From an uncultured Alphaproteobacteria bacterium (GTDB lineage Bacteria; Pseudomonadota; Alphaproteobacteria; Rs-D84): 64,000 nucleotides of DNA. Under the pieces are notes generated by a model, which saw only the letters and a program-made list of their open reading frames with translations, ran no database searches and was not told where the DNA came from. The position numbers and the translations under genes were made by a program. Shown in pieces: positions 25,492 to 33,746 of the stretch; the first letter of the stretch is position 1, and each line of letters starts with the position of its first letter. The stretch is taken from assembly GCA_944389265.1 (NCBI GenBank), contig CALXLS010000002.1:62001-126000 (forward strand). The letters run 5' to 3'.

Positions 25492-26097
25492 TTATACTAA
25501 TTTCTTTAATCTAACTAATTCCACATACATATAAATATCTGCTGCAGCATACAGCAATAATGCGATTGCCAAATAATACGCACCTGCAACGGCTACTGCC
25601 ATAGGAAAGAACATCAATAAAATCGCTAATCCTAATAAAAGCAAAGCCATTATTAAATCAAACCAATAATGCCCAAATTTAGCGCGCGCCATATTTATAG
25701 CAAATATAAGCACACGTATTGCCTTGAAAAAAAACAATACAACAAAAACATAAGTTAAACTTATCATCGAGCCAACTGGATAAATGCAGAACAAAAATCC
25801 CAGAACAACATTTACCAACCCAAACAAAACATCAAACCAACCACCCCCGATACCGCGCGATGCAACAAACCCAGCAATTGTTCGATATAAACCAAATAAT
25901 ATCAAAGCAACCCCTATAACAACAGTCAAAAGAGTTAAAAATGCTACTGGTTTAATCACCATAAATATCGCGACCGCACCGAATAATATCGCCTCACACA
26001 GCAGCAATGACGCACTTTTATTATACAATCTTTTTATTGCAGATTTCACGCGACTAGTTTCCCCGCGATGTGTTTCTAACTTTTTAATTTTGGTCAT
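25492..26097 (-). CDS. HdeD/DUF308-like membrane protein
   Basis: The 201-residue protein has a basic N-terminal tail and six hydrophobic helices in three pairs, each followed by short polar turns, the DUF308 (HdeD) arrangement. HdeD is linked to acid resistance in enterics; other members are uncharacterised. GGAG lies 6 bases before 26097, so two upstream in-frame starts (26109, 26145) are less likely. Single-gene unit. Confidence 0.7.
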   Translation of the reverse strand: MTKIKKLETHRGETSRVKSAIKRLYNKSASLLLCEAILFGAVAIFMVIKPVAFLTLLTVVIGVALILFGLYRTIAGFVASRGIGGGWFDVLFGLVNVVLGFLFCIYPVGSMISLTYVFVVLFFFKAIRVLIFAINMARAKFGHYWFDLIMALLLLGLAILLMFFPMAVAVAGAYYLAIALLLYAAADIYMYVELVRLKKLV

Positions 26098-26197
26098 ATT
26101 AAACTCCATTCCTATATACGTATGTATAATTGAATTGTAGTGCAATCAACACCACAATTCAACCCTACATTTATCTATTTCTTAGGAATCTTTGTAT

Positions 26198-26761
26198 TTA
26201 GAATATTATACGCAACCCAACTTTAGGTACCAATGAGTTTATATTTGGTTTATATGTATAAAAATAATCAACGCCTAAATCGATTCCTACATGTTCAAAA
26301 TTAAAACTCAAACCGGTATATGCACCCAATATAGGCGAATAACCATCTTCTGTAGTTTCTACGCCTGTACTCTGATAAGTTATTACAGATTCATACGCAC
26401 TTAAACCTGCCCCTGCCCCAACGTACCAAGCAAAGTGTTTATACGACAAAACATCATAATAACCATTTGCAAACAAAGCATGCTGTTCCAATGTAGCCAT
26501 TGTTTGTGTTAACAAAGAACTAAACATCTCGCTAACCGTTGCTCTTTCTTGGAAATCAAGTTCTGCACGCCAACGTCCATTTTGACCGCCTGCGGCAAAA
26601 TTAAACATACCTTGAAACCCGCTTAAATCATAATCTGAAACATTTATATCAGAATAAGTAAGTCCTGCATCAGCTCTTAAATAAAATTTCCAATTATCGT
26701 TAGTATCTGCCAAAGCAAATGTTGGCATCAATGCAAAAGCAAGTATAAATATTTTCTTCAT
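26198..26761 (-). CDS. Outer-membrane beta-barrel protein
   Basis: The 187-residue product has a signal peptide (cleavage near ALA/DT) and about eight amphipathic strands ending in VGLRIIF, so it is probably a small OmpA/OmpX-type barrel. AGGAGG precedes the ATG. It follows a small lipoprotein gene by 10 bp and is probably co-transcribed with it. Ligand unknown. Confidence 0.75.
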   Translation of the reverse strand: MKKIFILAFALMPTFALADTNDNWKFYLRADAGLTYSDINVSDYDLSGFQGMFNFAAGGQNGRWRAELDFQERATVSEMFSSLLTQTMATLEQHALFANGYYDVLSYKHFAWYVGAGAGLSAYESVITYQSTGVETTEDGYSPILGAYTGLSFNFEHVGIDLGVDYFYTYKPNINSLVPKVGLRIIF

Positions 26762-26771
26762 AAGGTGCCTC

Positions 26772-27116
26772 CTATTGTTTTGTTGGATATAAAGAAATTA
26801 TCTCGATTACTTCATAAGTTCCATCATATTCTGCGCCGAAACCATCTTCCATTTTCGGCAATTCTTTAACTTTTAATTCTGCTATGACGGGTACATACAC
26901 CCCCTGTTCTACGGGTGAAATCTGCGTATATTGTTCATATAAATTACCAGATTTGTCTATTATCCAGTATTCTTTATCTTGACCGTTTTCAACAAAAGCC
27001 CTAACTTCATGCCCCATAGTTAAAGTTCCAGAAACAATTTTTACATCGTTCTTAGAACACCCAGAAACTAATGCAACTATAAATAAAGATAGCAAAACTT
27101 TTGAAATTTTTTTCAT
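26772..27116 (-). CDS. Small lipoprotein
   Basis: The 114-residue product has a signal peptide with lipobox VSGC and then a beta-rich soluble domain with no recognised family. GGAGG lies 9 bases before 27116; the longer start at 27131 overlaps that site. It probably anchors to the inner or outer membrane. Located between a glycosyltransferase-like gene and a beta-barrel gene. Confidence 0.75.
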   Translation of the reverse strand: MKKISKVLLSLFIVALVSGCSKNDVKIVSGTLTMGHEVRAFVENGQDKEYWIIDKSGNLYEQYTQISPVEQGVYVPVIAELKVKELPKMEDGFGAEYDGTYEVIEIISLYPTKQ

Positions 27117-27149
27117 ATTCTCGTCCTCCATATTAAAATATAGTAAAAG

Positions 27150-28019
27150 TTAAATTTTGATTTTTATAACAGGTAAAAAATCAAATAAATATAAAAAGTA
27201 TTCTTGTTTTCTGTTTTTTATAGAAAACAGAGGTACACCAAAAACAGACATTTTAAAAATACTTTTCTTTAATTTTTTAGGAATATTTTTTAACTTTTCT
27301 ACCAAATCATAATTATCAACATGTGGCAACAGCAACCGTATATTTTCTATATGCCTAACCGCCGCTTTCTTTAAGAAAGGTATTCCATGATTTATAGCAA
27401 CCAGTGGTCGAACCCGCATATCGTCTGTATTTTTTCCTTTTAACCAAGTATCATAAGTATAACCTTTCCTTATAACTTTTCTGCTTATACCGACTTCATA
27501 TTTATATATTATGTCATCTTTGGTTTCTTGTTTTTGTATATTTTCCATTAAGCTTTTAAAGAATTCTGAATTAGCAATTTTATTATTAACCCCAAAGAAC
27601 CAAGATTGTATATGTTCTGGTATTTTCTTACTTTTATAAGAATACATACCAACCATATCAACATTTCTATTTTCTAAATCGTTTAAAATTGATTCTGGCG
27701 AATGCAACAAATAAACAGAATCATTCACAAAATAAACCCAATCATAATTCTTTAATAAATTATTACTATCCGCCCACATAAACGCACGTTTATAAGAACC
27801 GAAATCATACTCGCCATGTCTTTCACAACAAGCGAACAGAAGATTTTCTATATTATTTAATTTCTCATATTCTTCTTTACTAACAGGATTATCCATAAAG
27901 AACACAATATCCCCCAACAAAGACAAAGTATTTAAATAATATAACAATTCACTTGAAAGAATATGATTAGCATCATATGAAGCAAAAAAGAACAAGCGTT
28001 TTAATTGACGTTTTTTCAT
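27150..28019 (-). CDS. RgpF-like glycosyltransferase (rhamnan synthesis protein F domain)
   Basis: The 289-residue protein shows the RgpF family layout: an N-terminal LFFFASYDAN strand, the EYDFGSYKRAF region, YDWVYFVNDSVY, and a later IQSWFFGVN. RgpF-type proteins transfer or polymerise rhamnose in cell-surface polysaccharides. The C-terminal 50 residues are basic and hydrophobic. No other polysaccharide genes lie nearby, so the acceptor cannot be named. Cytosolic, possibly membrane-associated. Confidence 0.7.
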   Translation of the reverse strand: MKKRQLKRLFFFASYDANHILSSELLYYLNTLSLLGDIVFFMDNPVSKEEYEKLNNIENLLFACCERHGEYDFGSYKRAFMWADSNNLLKNYDWVYFVNDSVYLLHSPESILNDLENRNVDMVGMYSYKSKKIPEHIQSWFFGVNNKIANSEFFKSLMENIQKQETKDDIIYKYEVGISRKVIRKGYTYDTWLKGKNTDDMRVRPLVAINHGIPFLKKAAVRHIENIRLLLPHVDNYDLVEKLKNIPKKLKKSIFKMSVFGVPLFSIKNRKQEYFLYLFDFLPVIKIKI

Positions 28020-28120
28020 TTTTTTCCTAATAAATAAGTATAGAAATCATACATAGGAAAAAGTAAAAAGCAACAGAAATCGCTTCTCAATCAACACAAA
28101 ATTTATAACAACTTATAAAG

Positions 28121-28149
28121 TTGAAAAGACTTAAATATCTTGATATCAT
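28121..28149 (+). promoter_or_regulatory. Promoter of the 28174 gene
   Basis: TTGAAA, a 17-bp spacer ending in TGA, and TATCAT; predicted leader about 18 nt. Confidence 0.6.
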
Positions 28150-28173
28150 ACAAAAGATATATAGAGAAAAAAA

Positions 28174-29337
28174 ATGAAACCTGAAGAAAAATTTGAATCA
28201 ATGAATGAATTTTATGATAGCGAACTTGTAAAAGACGAACGCGTTTTGTCTGCAAATCCTAAAGACTGGGATGCGATACAAGATTTAAATATGACTTATA
28301 TTGGCTACTACGATTTGCCAATCGCATATTTAGAATTCCGAGAAAAACTGCCATCAAAAACAGAACGTTTATTTTTTATAGACGGTATGTTCATACATGT
28401 AAAGCCTGGCGAGATGCCTTCAGATGTTTATTTAAGATACGAAGAACGAACCAACAAAGACCCTATTTATAATTTATGGTGGAAAAATAAAGAACAGGCA
28501 TTTTTATACAAAATACATCGTAAAGATTGGACTCCTCAAATTCAGGTCCCCAACAATACAGAAAACGCAATAACAAAGGCAATTAAACAAATTACTCCGA
28601 TATTTTTGGTAAAATTACAGCCTAAAATACTTACAAAAAAACATATTTCAAAACGAGACTTATATGTTGCATACAAGGAAGCCATCTGCAACAGCACAGA
28701 AATAGAAAAATATGTAAGTTTTGAAACTTTTGTTTCTGATATAAACTTTGCTCTTGGTGTTGCGAACTGGTCTTACGCCCCAAGGATTGCCAATCTTGTA
28801 AAAAACGAACATCTAACAAAAGTTTTAAAAACCAGACTTTATGAAAAAATAAATAAAAATAAAATCAAACAAAGTGCGAAATGGTATAGTGATTATAAAC
28901 AGTATCAATATAAGACGAACCTTGCAAAAAAGAACGATATTTACACTTTAACGCTTCAAAACTTTTTCCAAGACATAGAAAGTATGCGTTCTATTAACTA
29001 TACAGAAAAATTTACAGTTTTAAAGAAAGATTTATTTAACCCTATGTCAAAATATTACATAAACAACTTAATTACTGCTGCCTTGAATAAAGATTTTGCG
29101 TCTCAGCGATTAACCATCCAAGAAAGTATGAACATTTCCACGCCGAAGCGTACTTATCGTATTCTTTTTGGATATAAATATAATAAACATAAAAATAAAT
29201 GGATATTAGCAGATAATAAAAAAACGCAAAAAAATGCTTCTATTTATTCAATGGAAAACCTTGGTTTTGCAAATATTGCTAAGTGGCATGAATTATTGCG
29301 TCGTCGCACTCTTAAAATGACAGAAAAAAGCAGATAA
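28174..29337 (+). CDS. Unknown protein, 387 residues
   Basis: I do not recognise a family. The protein is lysine- and tyrosine-rich with no signal peptide, membrane helix or obvious catalytic motif. Residues 1-130 are acidic with repeated D-x-Y/W features; residues 160-330 look helical. It has its own promoter and terminator in an accessory region and could be an effector or a species-specific gene. Base composition matches the neighbours. Confidence 0.6.
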   Translation: MKPEEKFESMNEFYDSELVKDERVLSANPKDWDAIQDLNMTYIGYYDLPIAYLEFREKLPSKTERLFFIDGMFIHVKPGEMPSDVYLRYEERTNKDPIYNLWWKNKEQAFLYKIHRKDWTPQIQVPNNTENAITKAIKQITPIFLVKLQPKILTKKHISKRDLYVAYKEAICNSTEIEKYVSFETFVSDINFALGVANWSYAPRIANLVKNEHLTKVLKTRLYEKINKNKIKQSAKWYSDYKQYQYKTNLAKKNDIYTLTLQNFFQDIESMRSINYTEKFTVLKKDLFNPMSKYYINNLITAALNKDFASQRLTIQESMNISTPKRTYRILFGYKYNKHKNKWILADNKKTQKNASIYSMENLGFANIAKWHELLRRRTLKMTEKSR

Positions 29338-29356
29338 ACATTTATCTGCTTTTTTA
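29329..29356 (+). terminator. Terminator of the 28174 gene
   Basis: AGCAGATAAA-CA-TTTATCTGCT, then a T run; the stop codon lies in the stem. Confidence 0.9.
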
Positions 29357-29379
29357 TTAATGCGAAAAACATACAAAAA

Positions 29380-30063
29380 TCAATCACACATCATAGCCGC
29401 AACTATTTTTTCAAAACCATCATCTTTTAAATTACCAGGTGACACACACGTATTTTGATTGCTATTTAATTTTAATAAATTGTCATAGTTTTTTAACTCA
29501 GGCACAGAATCGAACCAATTATCCTGTCCCCTAAAAATCACAATTAATTTATTCCTGCGTATTGCTTCACGCACCAATTCAAAAGTAAACATTTGAGATG
29601 GGAAAATTTCTTTTGGTTTTTTAAATTTTTGGGACACATAAGGGAACCACTCTAAAGCCATAAAACGCCCTTTAATTTCTCCGCACCTTTCTACCAACTT
29701 ACGCGTTCTTTTTTCCCACCATTCATAACCGGGGTCTTTAATTATATTTCCGTTTACATTTATACTTGAAAAACTTTTATCCAAATAAACAAAATTATTA
29801 TATCCATATGGGTCAGCCAGATTTTCTCTAATTGCTTTACGATATTCTTCTGTCCGAAAATTGTCTGACACATCGTATCCCGGATTTAAAGACAAAAATA
29901 CAACTTTTGCCGCATCCAACCCGCCATTATACGGAGCCGGCATTACAGATATCTGCAATTTATGTTCTGGTTTTGCGCTGGCATTATATTGTTCAATGAA
30001 AGGTTTATCTATTTCTAAAATGAACGGACTATTTTCAGGGAAATTGCTCCAAGGATTTTGCAT
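29380..30063 (-). CDS. Unknown conserved protein, possibly uracil-DNA-glycosylase fold
   Basis: The 227-residue protein has a central VVFLSLNPGYD segment and a late SPGNLKDDGFEKI segment. The first resembles the L-N-P-G water-activating motif of the uracil-DNA glycosylase superfamily and the second its C-terminal S-P-x-N-like motif; WFPYVS lies between. This is only a fold suggestion. AGAGGTG precedes the ATG. Cytosolic; no operon partners. Confidence 0.45.
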   Translation of the reverse strand: MQNPWSNFPENSPFILEIDKPFIEQYNASAKPEHKLQISVMPAPYNGGLDAAKVVFLSLNPGYDVSDNFRTEEYRKAIRENLADPYGYNNFVYLDKSFSSINVNGNIIKDPGYEWWEKRTRKLVERCGEIKGRFMALEWFPYVSQKFKKPKEIFPSQMFTFELVREAIRRNKLIVIFRGQDNWFDSVPELKNYDNLLKLNSNQNTCVSPGNLKDDGFEKIVAAMMCD

Positions 30064-30277
30064 TGATACACCTCTTTAGTTATTAATTATTAAATTGTTT
30101 TTTAATAAAATTAGTATATAAAAAAAGCTATTATCAATATATAATTATTAACGAGCACTTAACTAGTCGCATAAATACTAGGACATACACAGATTCATCA
30201 CATATTTGTAATAAATCGAATGAAAAGATTTGAAACGGCTGTTTGTCGTTTGAATATGCACGTTCCAAGCATAAAAC

Positions 30278-30303
30278 TAAAACCGCCGCAAGTGCGACGG
30301 TTT
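30278..30303 (-). terminator. tRNA-Pro terminator
   Basis: ACCGTCGC-ACTT-GCGGCGGT with a T-rich tail on the minus strand. Confidence 0.75.
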
Positions 30304-30311
30304 AAATTTTC

Positions 30312-30388
30312 TGGTCGGGGCGAAAGGATTCGAACCTTCGACACCTTGGTCCCAAACCAAGTACTCTACCAGACTGAGCTACACCCCG
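30312..30388 (-). tRNA. tRNA-Pro (anticodon TGG)
   Basis: Minus strand: acceptor CGGGGTG with CGCCCCG, anticodon stem CTTGG/CCAAG around TTTGGGA, T arm with GGTTCGAATCC, discriminator A and encoded CCA. Confidence 0.95.
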
Positions 30389-30448
30389 AAACGAACTCTA
30401 TTATAACAGGCTTTTTTTAAAATGCAAATTTTTATATTAATTTTATAC

Positions 30449-30477
30449 TTGTCTAAACCTTCCAAAGTTTTTACAAT
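30449..30477 (+). promoter_or_regulatory. Promoter of the 30485 gene, leaderless type
   Basis: TTGTCT, a 17-bp spacer and TACAAT; the -10 box ends 7 nt before the ATG at 30485. Confidence 0.65.
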
Positions 30478-30484
30478 AATATTG

Positions 30485-31525
30485 ATGGTTAGGAATCTTA
30501 AATTTTTAGCGTTATTTATGGGTCTGATGTATTCATCAAGTATTATGGCTGCGACAACCCCATCAAATTATGTAAGTGCCAACACTTATAACAATATGTA
30601 CCCCTATATGAATAATACTATGCGCACAAATCTTAACCCGGGTACCAACCCATCTCAATCGAATGCACAAATAAATGTTCTTACACAAACGAAAAATTTA
30701 AGTTCAACAACTCGTAGTGTTGTTCCAAGAACTAATGCACGTGTTGCAACAATAACAACTTCTGGTAAAACGGGTAATAGCACAGCAACAACCGCCAGAA
30801 CCGCAACAAATAATACAACTAATACCACAAGGGCTGTTTCATCTACAAGAAATAATACTACCGCCCGTGCAGCAACTACATCGAATAACACCTCTTCTCG
30901 TCGGGTTGTTGCAAGATCTGGTACTTCAACAGTTGCTATGCAACCAGCCACATCCAGAACCGTTCGCGGTGACGTTTCTACACACGCAACAAGAACTTCA
31001 TCTAGCGCAACAATATCTGAAACCGATGAAGCACCACTATCATCATCTCGTTGCATGGCAGATTATATTAAATGCATGAATTCTTATTGCGAGCGTGAAA
31101 ACACCGCATACGACCGCTGCTATTGCAGTTCAAAACTTGCACAAATTGATGCGCAATATCAACCAGAAATAGATAGATTAATAAAAGAAATTATCACACT
31201 ACAGGGAACGAATCATTGGACTGATGAAGAAATGAATGAATACTGGATGGAAACGATTGGCAAATATACGGGTGATAATTCTTGGGTAAACTTAGAAAAC
31301 GCATTGAATATTGCCTGGGCAGGTACAGAAAGTCGCGTACGCGGGCAACAAGCCTTTGCGACGGGTCACTCTTATTGTGTTCAACATTTAAAGGGTTGTG
31401 CGTACATGGCATCAAATATGCGTGATGCATATCGTTCTGAGATTGCACGTGATTGCGCAACATATGAAACTTCCCTGCAAAAATTAAAAACAGTCGCTGA
31501 AAGCGTAGTGGAGTCTTACAAATGA
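30485..31525 (+). CDS. Secreted Thr-rich protein with Cys-rich C-terminal domain
   Basis: The 346-residue product has a signal peptide (near IMA/AT), a low-complexity region of T, N, A, S and R (about 60-190), and a structured C-terminal half with cysteines in a C-x3-KCMNSYC and YDRCYC pattern, then a coiled-coil-like end. The ATG at 30485 lies directly at the predicted transcription start; an earlier in-frame start (30422) is upstream of the promoter. Its stop overlaps the arginase-family start by 4 bp, so the two are coupled. Function unknown. Confidence 0.65.
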   Translation: MVRNLKFLALFMGLMYSSSIMAATTPSNYVSANTYNNMYPYMNNTMRTNLNPGTNPSQSNAQINVLTQTKNLSSTTRSVVPRTNARVATITTSGKTGNSTATTARTATNNTTNTTRAVSSTRNNTTARAATTSNNTSSRRVVARSGTSTVAMQPATSRTVRGDVSTHATRTSSSATISETDEAPLSSSRCMADYIKCMNSYCERENTAYDRCYCSSKLAQIDAQYQPEIDRLIKEIITLQGTNHWTDEEMNEYWMETIGKYTGDNSWVNLENALNIAWAGTESRVRGQQAFATGHSYCVQHLKGCAYMASNMRDAYRSEIARDCATYETSLQKLKTVAESVVESYK

Positions 31526-32355
31526 AAAATATGTTAGGTATTGAATACGGTCGCGGTGCGACCGCTGTTGTTGTCGAGCAAGGTCCCGCATTGGCACCCA
31601 TGGTTGTTAAAAAGTTATTTCCAGACAAAGACTGGTCAATAGTTTCTGCCGCCCCATTTAATGCGGAAGAATGTGCAAAAGACCGATTCGGTGAGAACTA
31701 CAAAATTCAAAAAAAGATATATAAAGCGACCCCAAATACACCACATGTATTAATCGGCGGAGACCATTCTGTAAATTTCGGTCATTTTGCAGCATTAGCA
31801 GACCACACCCCCGACAAAGAGTTATGTTTAATATATATAGATGCCCATCTTGATATTCACACTCCAGAAAGTTCCAAAACTGAAGCATCTGGTGCACCAC
31901 ATGGGACAAACGTTCGTGCACTTATGGGCGAAGGCGATACGCGCTGGTTATCCTTACAAACGAAAAGCCCTGCCCTTAAACCAGAAAATGTATTTTATTT
32001 AGGTACTCGTTCATATGAAAATGCCGAAATAAATTTTGTAAAAAGTAACAATATATTTATGCGCACACCAACAGAACTATCAGACCCAACCAAATTAAAC
32101 GAAACTATAAACGAAATTCGCACAAAAATTGGTAACAAACCATTCATTGTATCTTTTGATTTTGATGCGCTGGATCCAAGTATATTTGATGAAGTATTAG
32201 TTCCGGAACCAAACGGAATATCTTTGGATACAGCAAAACACTTATTAAACGAGTTCCATGACGCTGTAAGTTTTGAATTCGTAGAATACGCACCAAAAGG
32301 TAAAAAATCGTGCGAAGAAATTGCAAAAACGCTAATTGATATTTCTTTGGGATAA
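31522..32355 (+). CDS. Arginase/agmatinase-family ureohydrolase
   Basis: The 277-residue enzyme has the manganese-binding motifs of the ureohydrolase family: GGDHS, DAHLDIH and SFDFDALDP. Members hydrolyse arginine, agmatine, formiminoglutamate or similar guanidines to urea or formamide. Substrate cannot be told from the sequence; the compact length fits arginase-like members. The start overlaps the preceding secreted-protein gene (ATGA), an odd partnership. The usual SFDID is SFDFD here, a conservative change. Confidence 0.88.
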   Translation: MKNMLGIEYGRGATAVVVEQGPALAPMVVKKLFPDKDWSIVSAAPFNAEECAKDRFGENYKIQKKIYKATPNTPHVLIGGDHSVNFGHFAALADHTPDKELCLIYIDAHLDIHTPESSKTEASGAPHGTNVRALMGEGDTRWLSLQTKSPALKPENVFYLGTRSYENAEINFVKSNNIFMRTPTELSDPTKLNETINEIRTKIGNKPFIVSFDFDALDPSIFDEVLVPEPNGISLDTAKHLLNEFHDAVSFEFVEYAPKGKKSCEEIAKTLIDISLG

Positions 32356-32359
32356 AAAA

Positions 32360-33298
32360 TTATCTTTGATTTAGCATTTTTTTAAAGTAAGCATCTATTA
32401 CTGGTGAACACGGGTTATAAAAAACATGGAAAGCGGCCAACCATGATGCTTCTTTAAAAATTTTTGCATCTAAATAACTATACTTTGCTAAAAACAATTT
32501 ATTTAACGTGTCAATATCTTCATTTTCTGATGCAGAAATTATTTTTCTGAACATCTTTCTTACTTTATATGATGCAGCACCATAAGCCGTTCTATACGTA
32601 TCCCCAAAATCAATTCTTTTACCATTACGAAAGTTTCTGGGTACCATTTCTCTGGGGCTCATATCAAAAATCTTATATTTATTTTCATTAATATAAGTAG
32701 CAGGCTCGTCCCCTTCCCAATTAGATAACATATACGGATATTCAGAAAAAGATGCTAAATGCACTTTATTGTTGCTTTTAGGTTCCGCTTTATAAGCATT
32801 CAAGGCAGTGGCTACCTCATAAAAAGCCCCATGGCGTGCTGCACATATATCTTCATAAAACACTTTCAAAGCATATGAAGTTCCTAATTCTGGGAAAGAC
32901 AGTTTACCTACGAAAGCGAATCCCCCACGACGTGCATTATTTGAGTTTGTCCCTTTTATTTCTAATGTGCACTTAGTATAAAACAAATCACCTATTTCTG
33001 AAAGAACATAACTAACATCATTTTCAGAATACAACAAATCATAAAAATTCTCTTTCAGGAAATAATTTACAGTCTGCACAAAAAATTCAGTATATTCTGA
33101 CAGTTGCTCTTTACCCTTACCTGTCCGTAATTCTTTCGGCAAAGCACCGACGCTTGTAGAAACCGCGCACTTTTCTATGGTGTTCTTTATTCTCGACGGG
33201 CTAGAAACAAATTCACGTCGAAACCAATGCGTCAATGACACATGTCCATATTTTTTTACTATGCCAGCCAAAATTTTTTCTGCATTTTGATTTTTCAT
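32360..33298 (-). CDS. Atypical protein-kinase-like protein
   Basis: The 312-residue protein has features of a minimal kinase fold: a Gly-rich segment GGFAFVGKL (125-133), YALKVF with K145, E161 in the next helix, a hinge-like YPYMLSNWEGDEP and RIDFGD with D230-F-G. No HRD motif is evident, though N222/N225 precede the DFG. It may be an active minimal kinase or a pseudokinase effector. A TTG start (33319) overlaps the -10 box, so I chose the ATG at 33298, which is near-leaderless. Convergent with the arginase-family gene. Confidence 0.5.
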   Translation of the reverse strand: MKNQNAEKILAGIVKKYGHVSLTHWFRREFVSSPSRIKNTIEKCAVSTSVGALPKELRTGKGKEQLSEYTEFFVQTVNYFLKENFYDLLYSENDVSYVLSEIGDLFYTKCTLEIKGTNSNNARRGGFAFVGKLSFPELGTSYALKVFYEDICAARHGAFYEVATALNAYKAEPKSNNKVHLASFSEYPYMLSNWEGDEPATYINENKYKIFDMSPREMVPRNFRNGKRIDFGDTYRTAYGAASYKVRKMFRKIISASENEDIDTLNKLFLAKYSYLDAKIFKEASWLAAFHVFYNPCSPVIDAYFKKMLNQR

Positions 33299-33308
33299 AG
33301 CGGGATCT

Positions 33309-33336
33309 ATTTTATACAAAATATATATTTTGTCAA
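33309..33336 (-). promoter_or_regulatory. Promoter of the kinase-like gene, leaderless type
   Basis: Perfect TTGACA, a 16-bp spacer and TAAAAT; 10 nt from -10 box to ATG. It begins TTGACAAAATATA, as does the promoter at 59241. Confidence 0.65.
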
Positions 33337-33528
33337 TTATTTTTCACAATATAAATTATGTCGATAAATATTTCTAGCCAGATCATCACTTATGACGAAC
33401 CAATCATTTGCACGTCCATAGATGGGTACACATTCAGGTTTCATGCAGACACTATTAGTCTGCAATTGTGTATTTCTGGCGCAAGAAGTTACGAATATCG
33501 TCAAGCCCAGTAGTAATAACTTTTTCAT
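33337..33528 (-). CDS. Small lipoprotein, o-spanin (Rz1)-like
   Basis: The 63-residue product has a signal peptide with lipobox TSC and a 45-residue mature chain with two more cysteine pairs. It begins inside the gene at 33455-33694 in another frame, with GGGAG 7 bases before its ATG. Overlapping small inner-membrane protein plus lipoprotein is the arrangement of phage Rz/Rz1 spanins, which fuse inner and outer membranes at lysis. No other lysis or phage genes are seen here. Confidence 0.6.
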   Translation of the reverse strand: MKKLLLLGLTIFVTSCARNTQLQTNSVCMKPECVPIYGRANDWFVISDDLARNIYRHNLYCEK

Positions 33529-33694
33529 TTATTTTCTCCCTACTTTCTAAATTTTTATTATATTCCCGCAACATTTCCTGACCTGCAGACAAAGCGACAT
33601 CCCCCTTGCACTGCGTTTTACCTTGTCTGACACCGACAACATAAGCAAAAAAAAGCACACAAAAAAAAGAAACGCATAAAAATATTTTATACAT
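33455..33694 (-). CDS. Small membrane protein, i-spanin (Rz)-like
   Basis: The 79-residue protein has an N-terminal membrane helix (about 4-22) and a polar, coiled-coil-prone periplasmic part, which is the Rz plan in miniature. GGAG precedes the ATG. The 3' third overlaps the lipoprotein gene in another frame. Either a domesticated phage remnant or an unrelated small envelope pair. Confidence 0.55.
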   Translation of the reverse strand: MYKIFLCVSFFCVLFFAYVVGVRQGKTQCKGDVALSAGQEMLREYNKNLESREKINEKVITTGLDDIRNFLRQKYTIAD

Positions 33695-33715
33695 CGTTTA
33701 TCTCCGACACATAAT

Positions 33716-33743
33716 GCAAAAAGAAAAGCCTCTTTCGAGGCTT
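33716..33743 (-). terminator. rho terminator
   Basis: AAGCCTC-GAAA-GAGGCTT followed by TTCTTTTT on the minus strand. Confidence 0.85.
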
Positions 33744-33746
33744 ATA

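Noticed and set aside
30220-30420. Small plus-strand frame over tRNA-Pro
   Set aside because: It runs through the complete minus-strand tRNA and has no other support.
30655-31056. Long antisense reading frame over the Thr-rich protein gene
   Set aside because: It is a Val-rich shadow of repeated ACA/ACT codons with no ribosome binding site.
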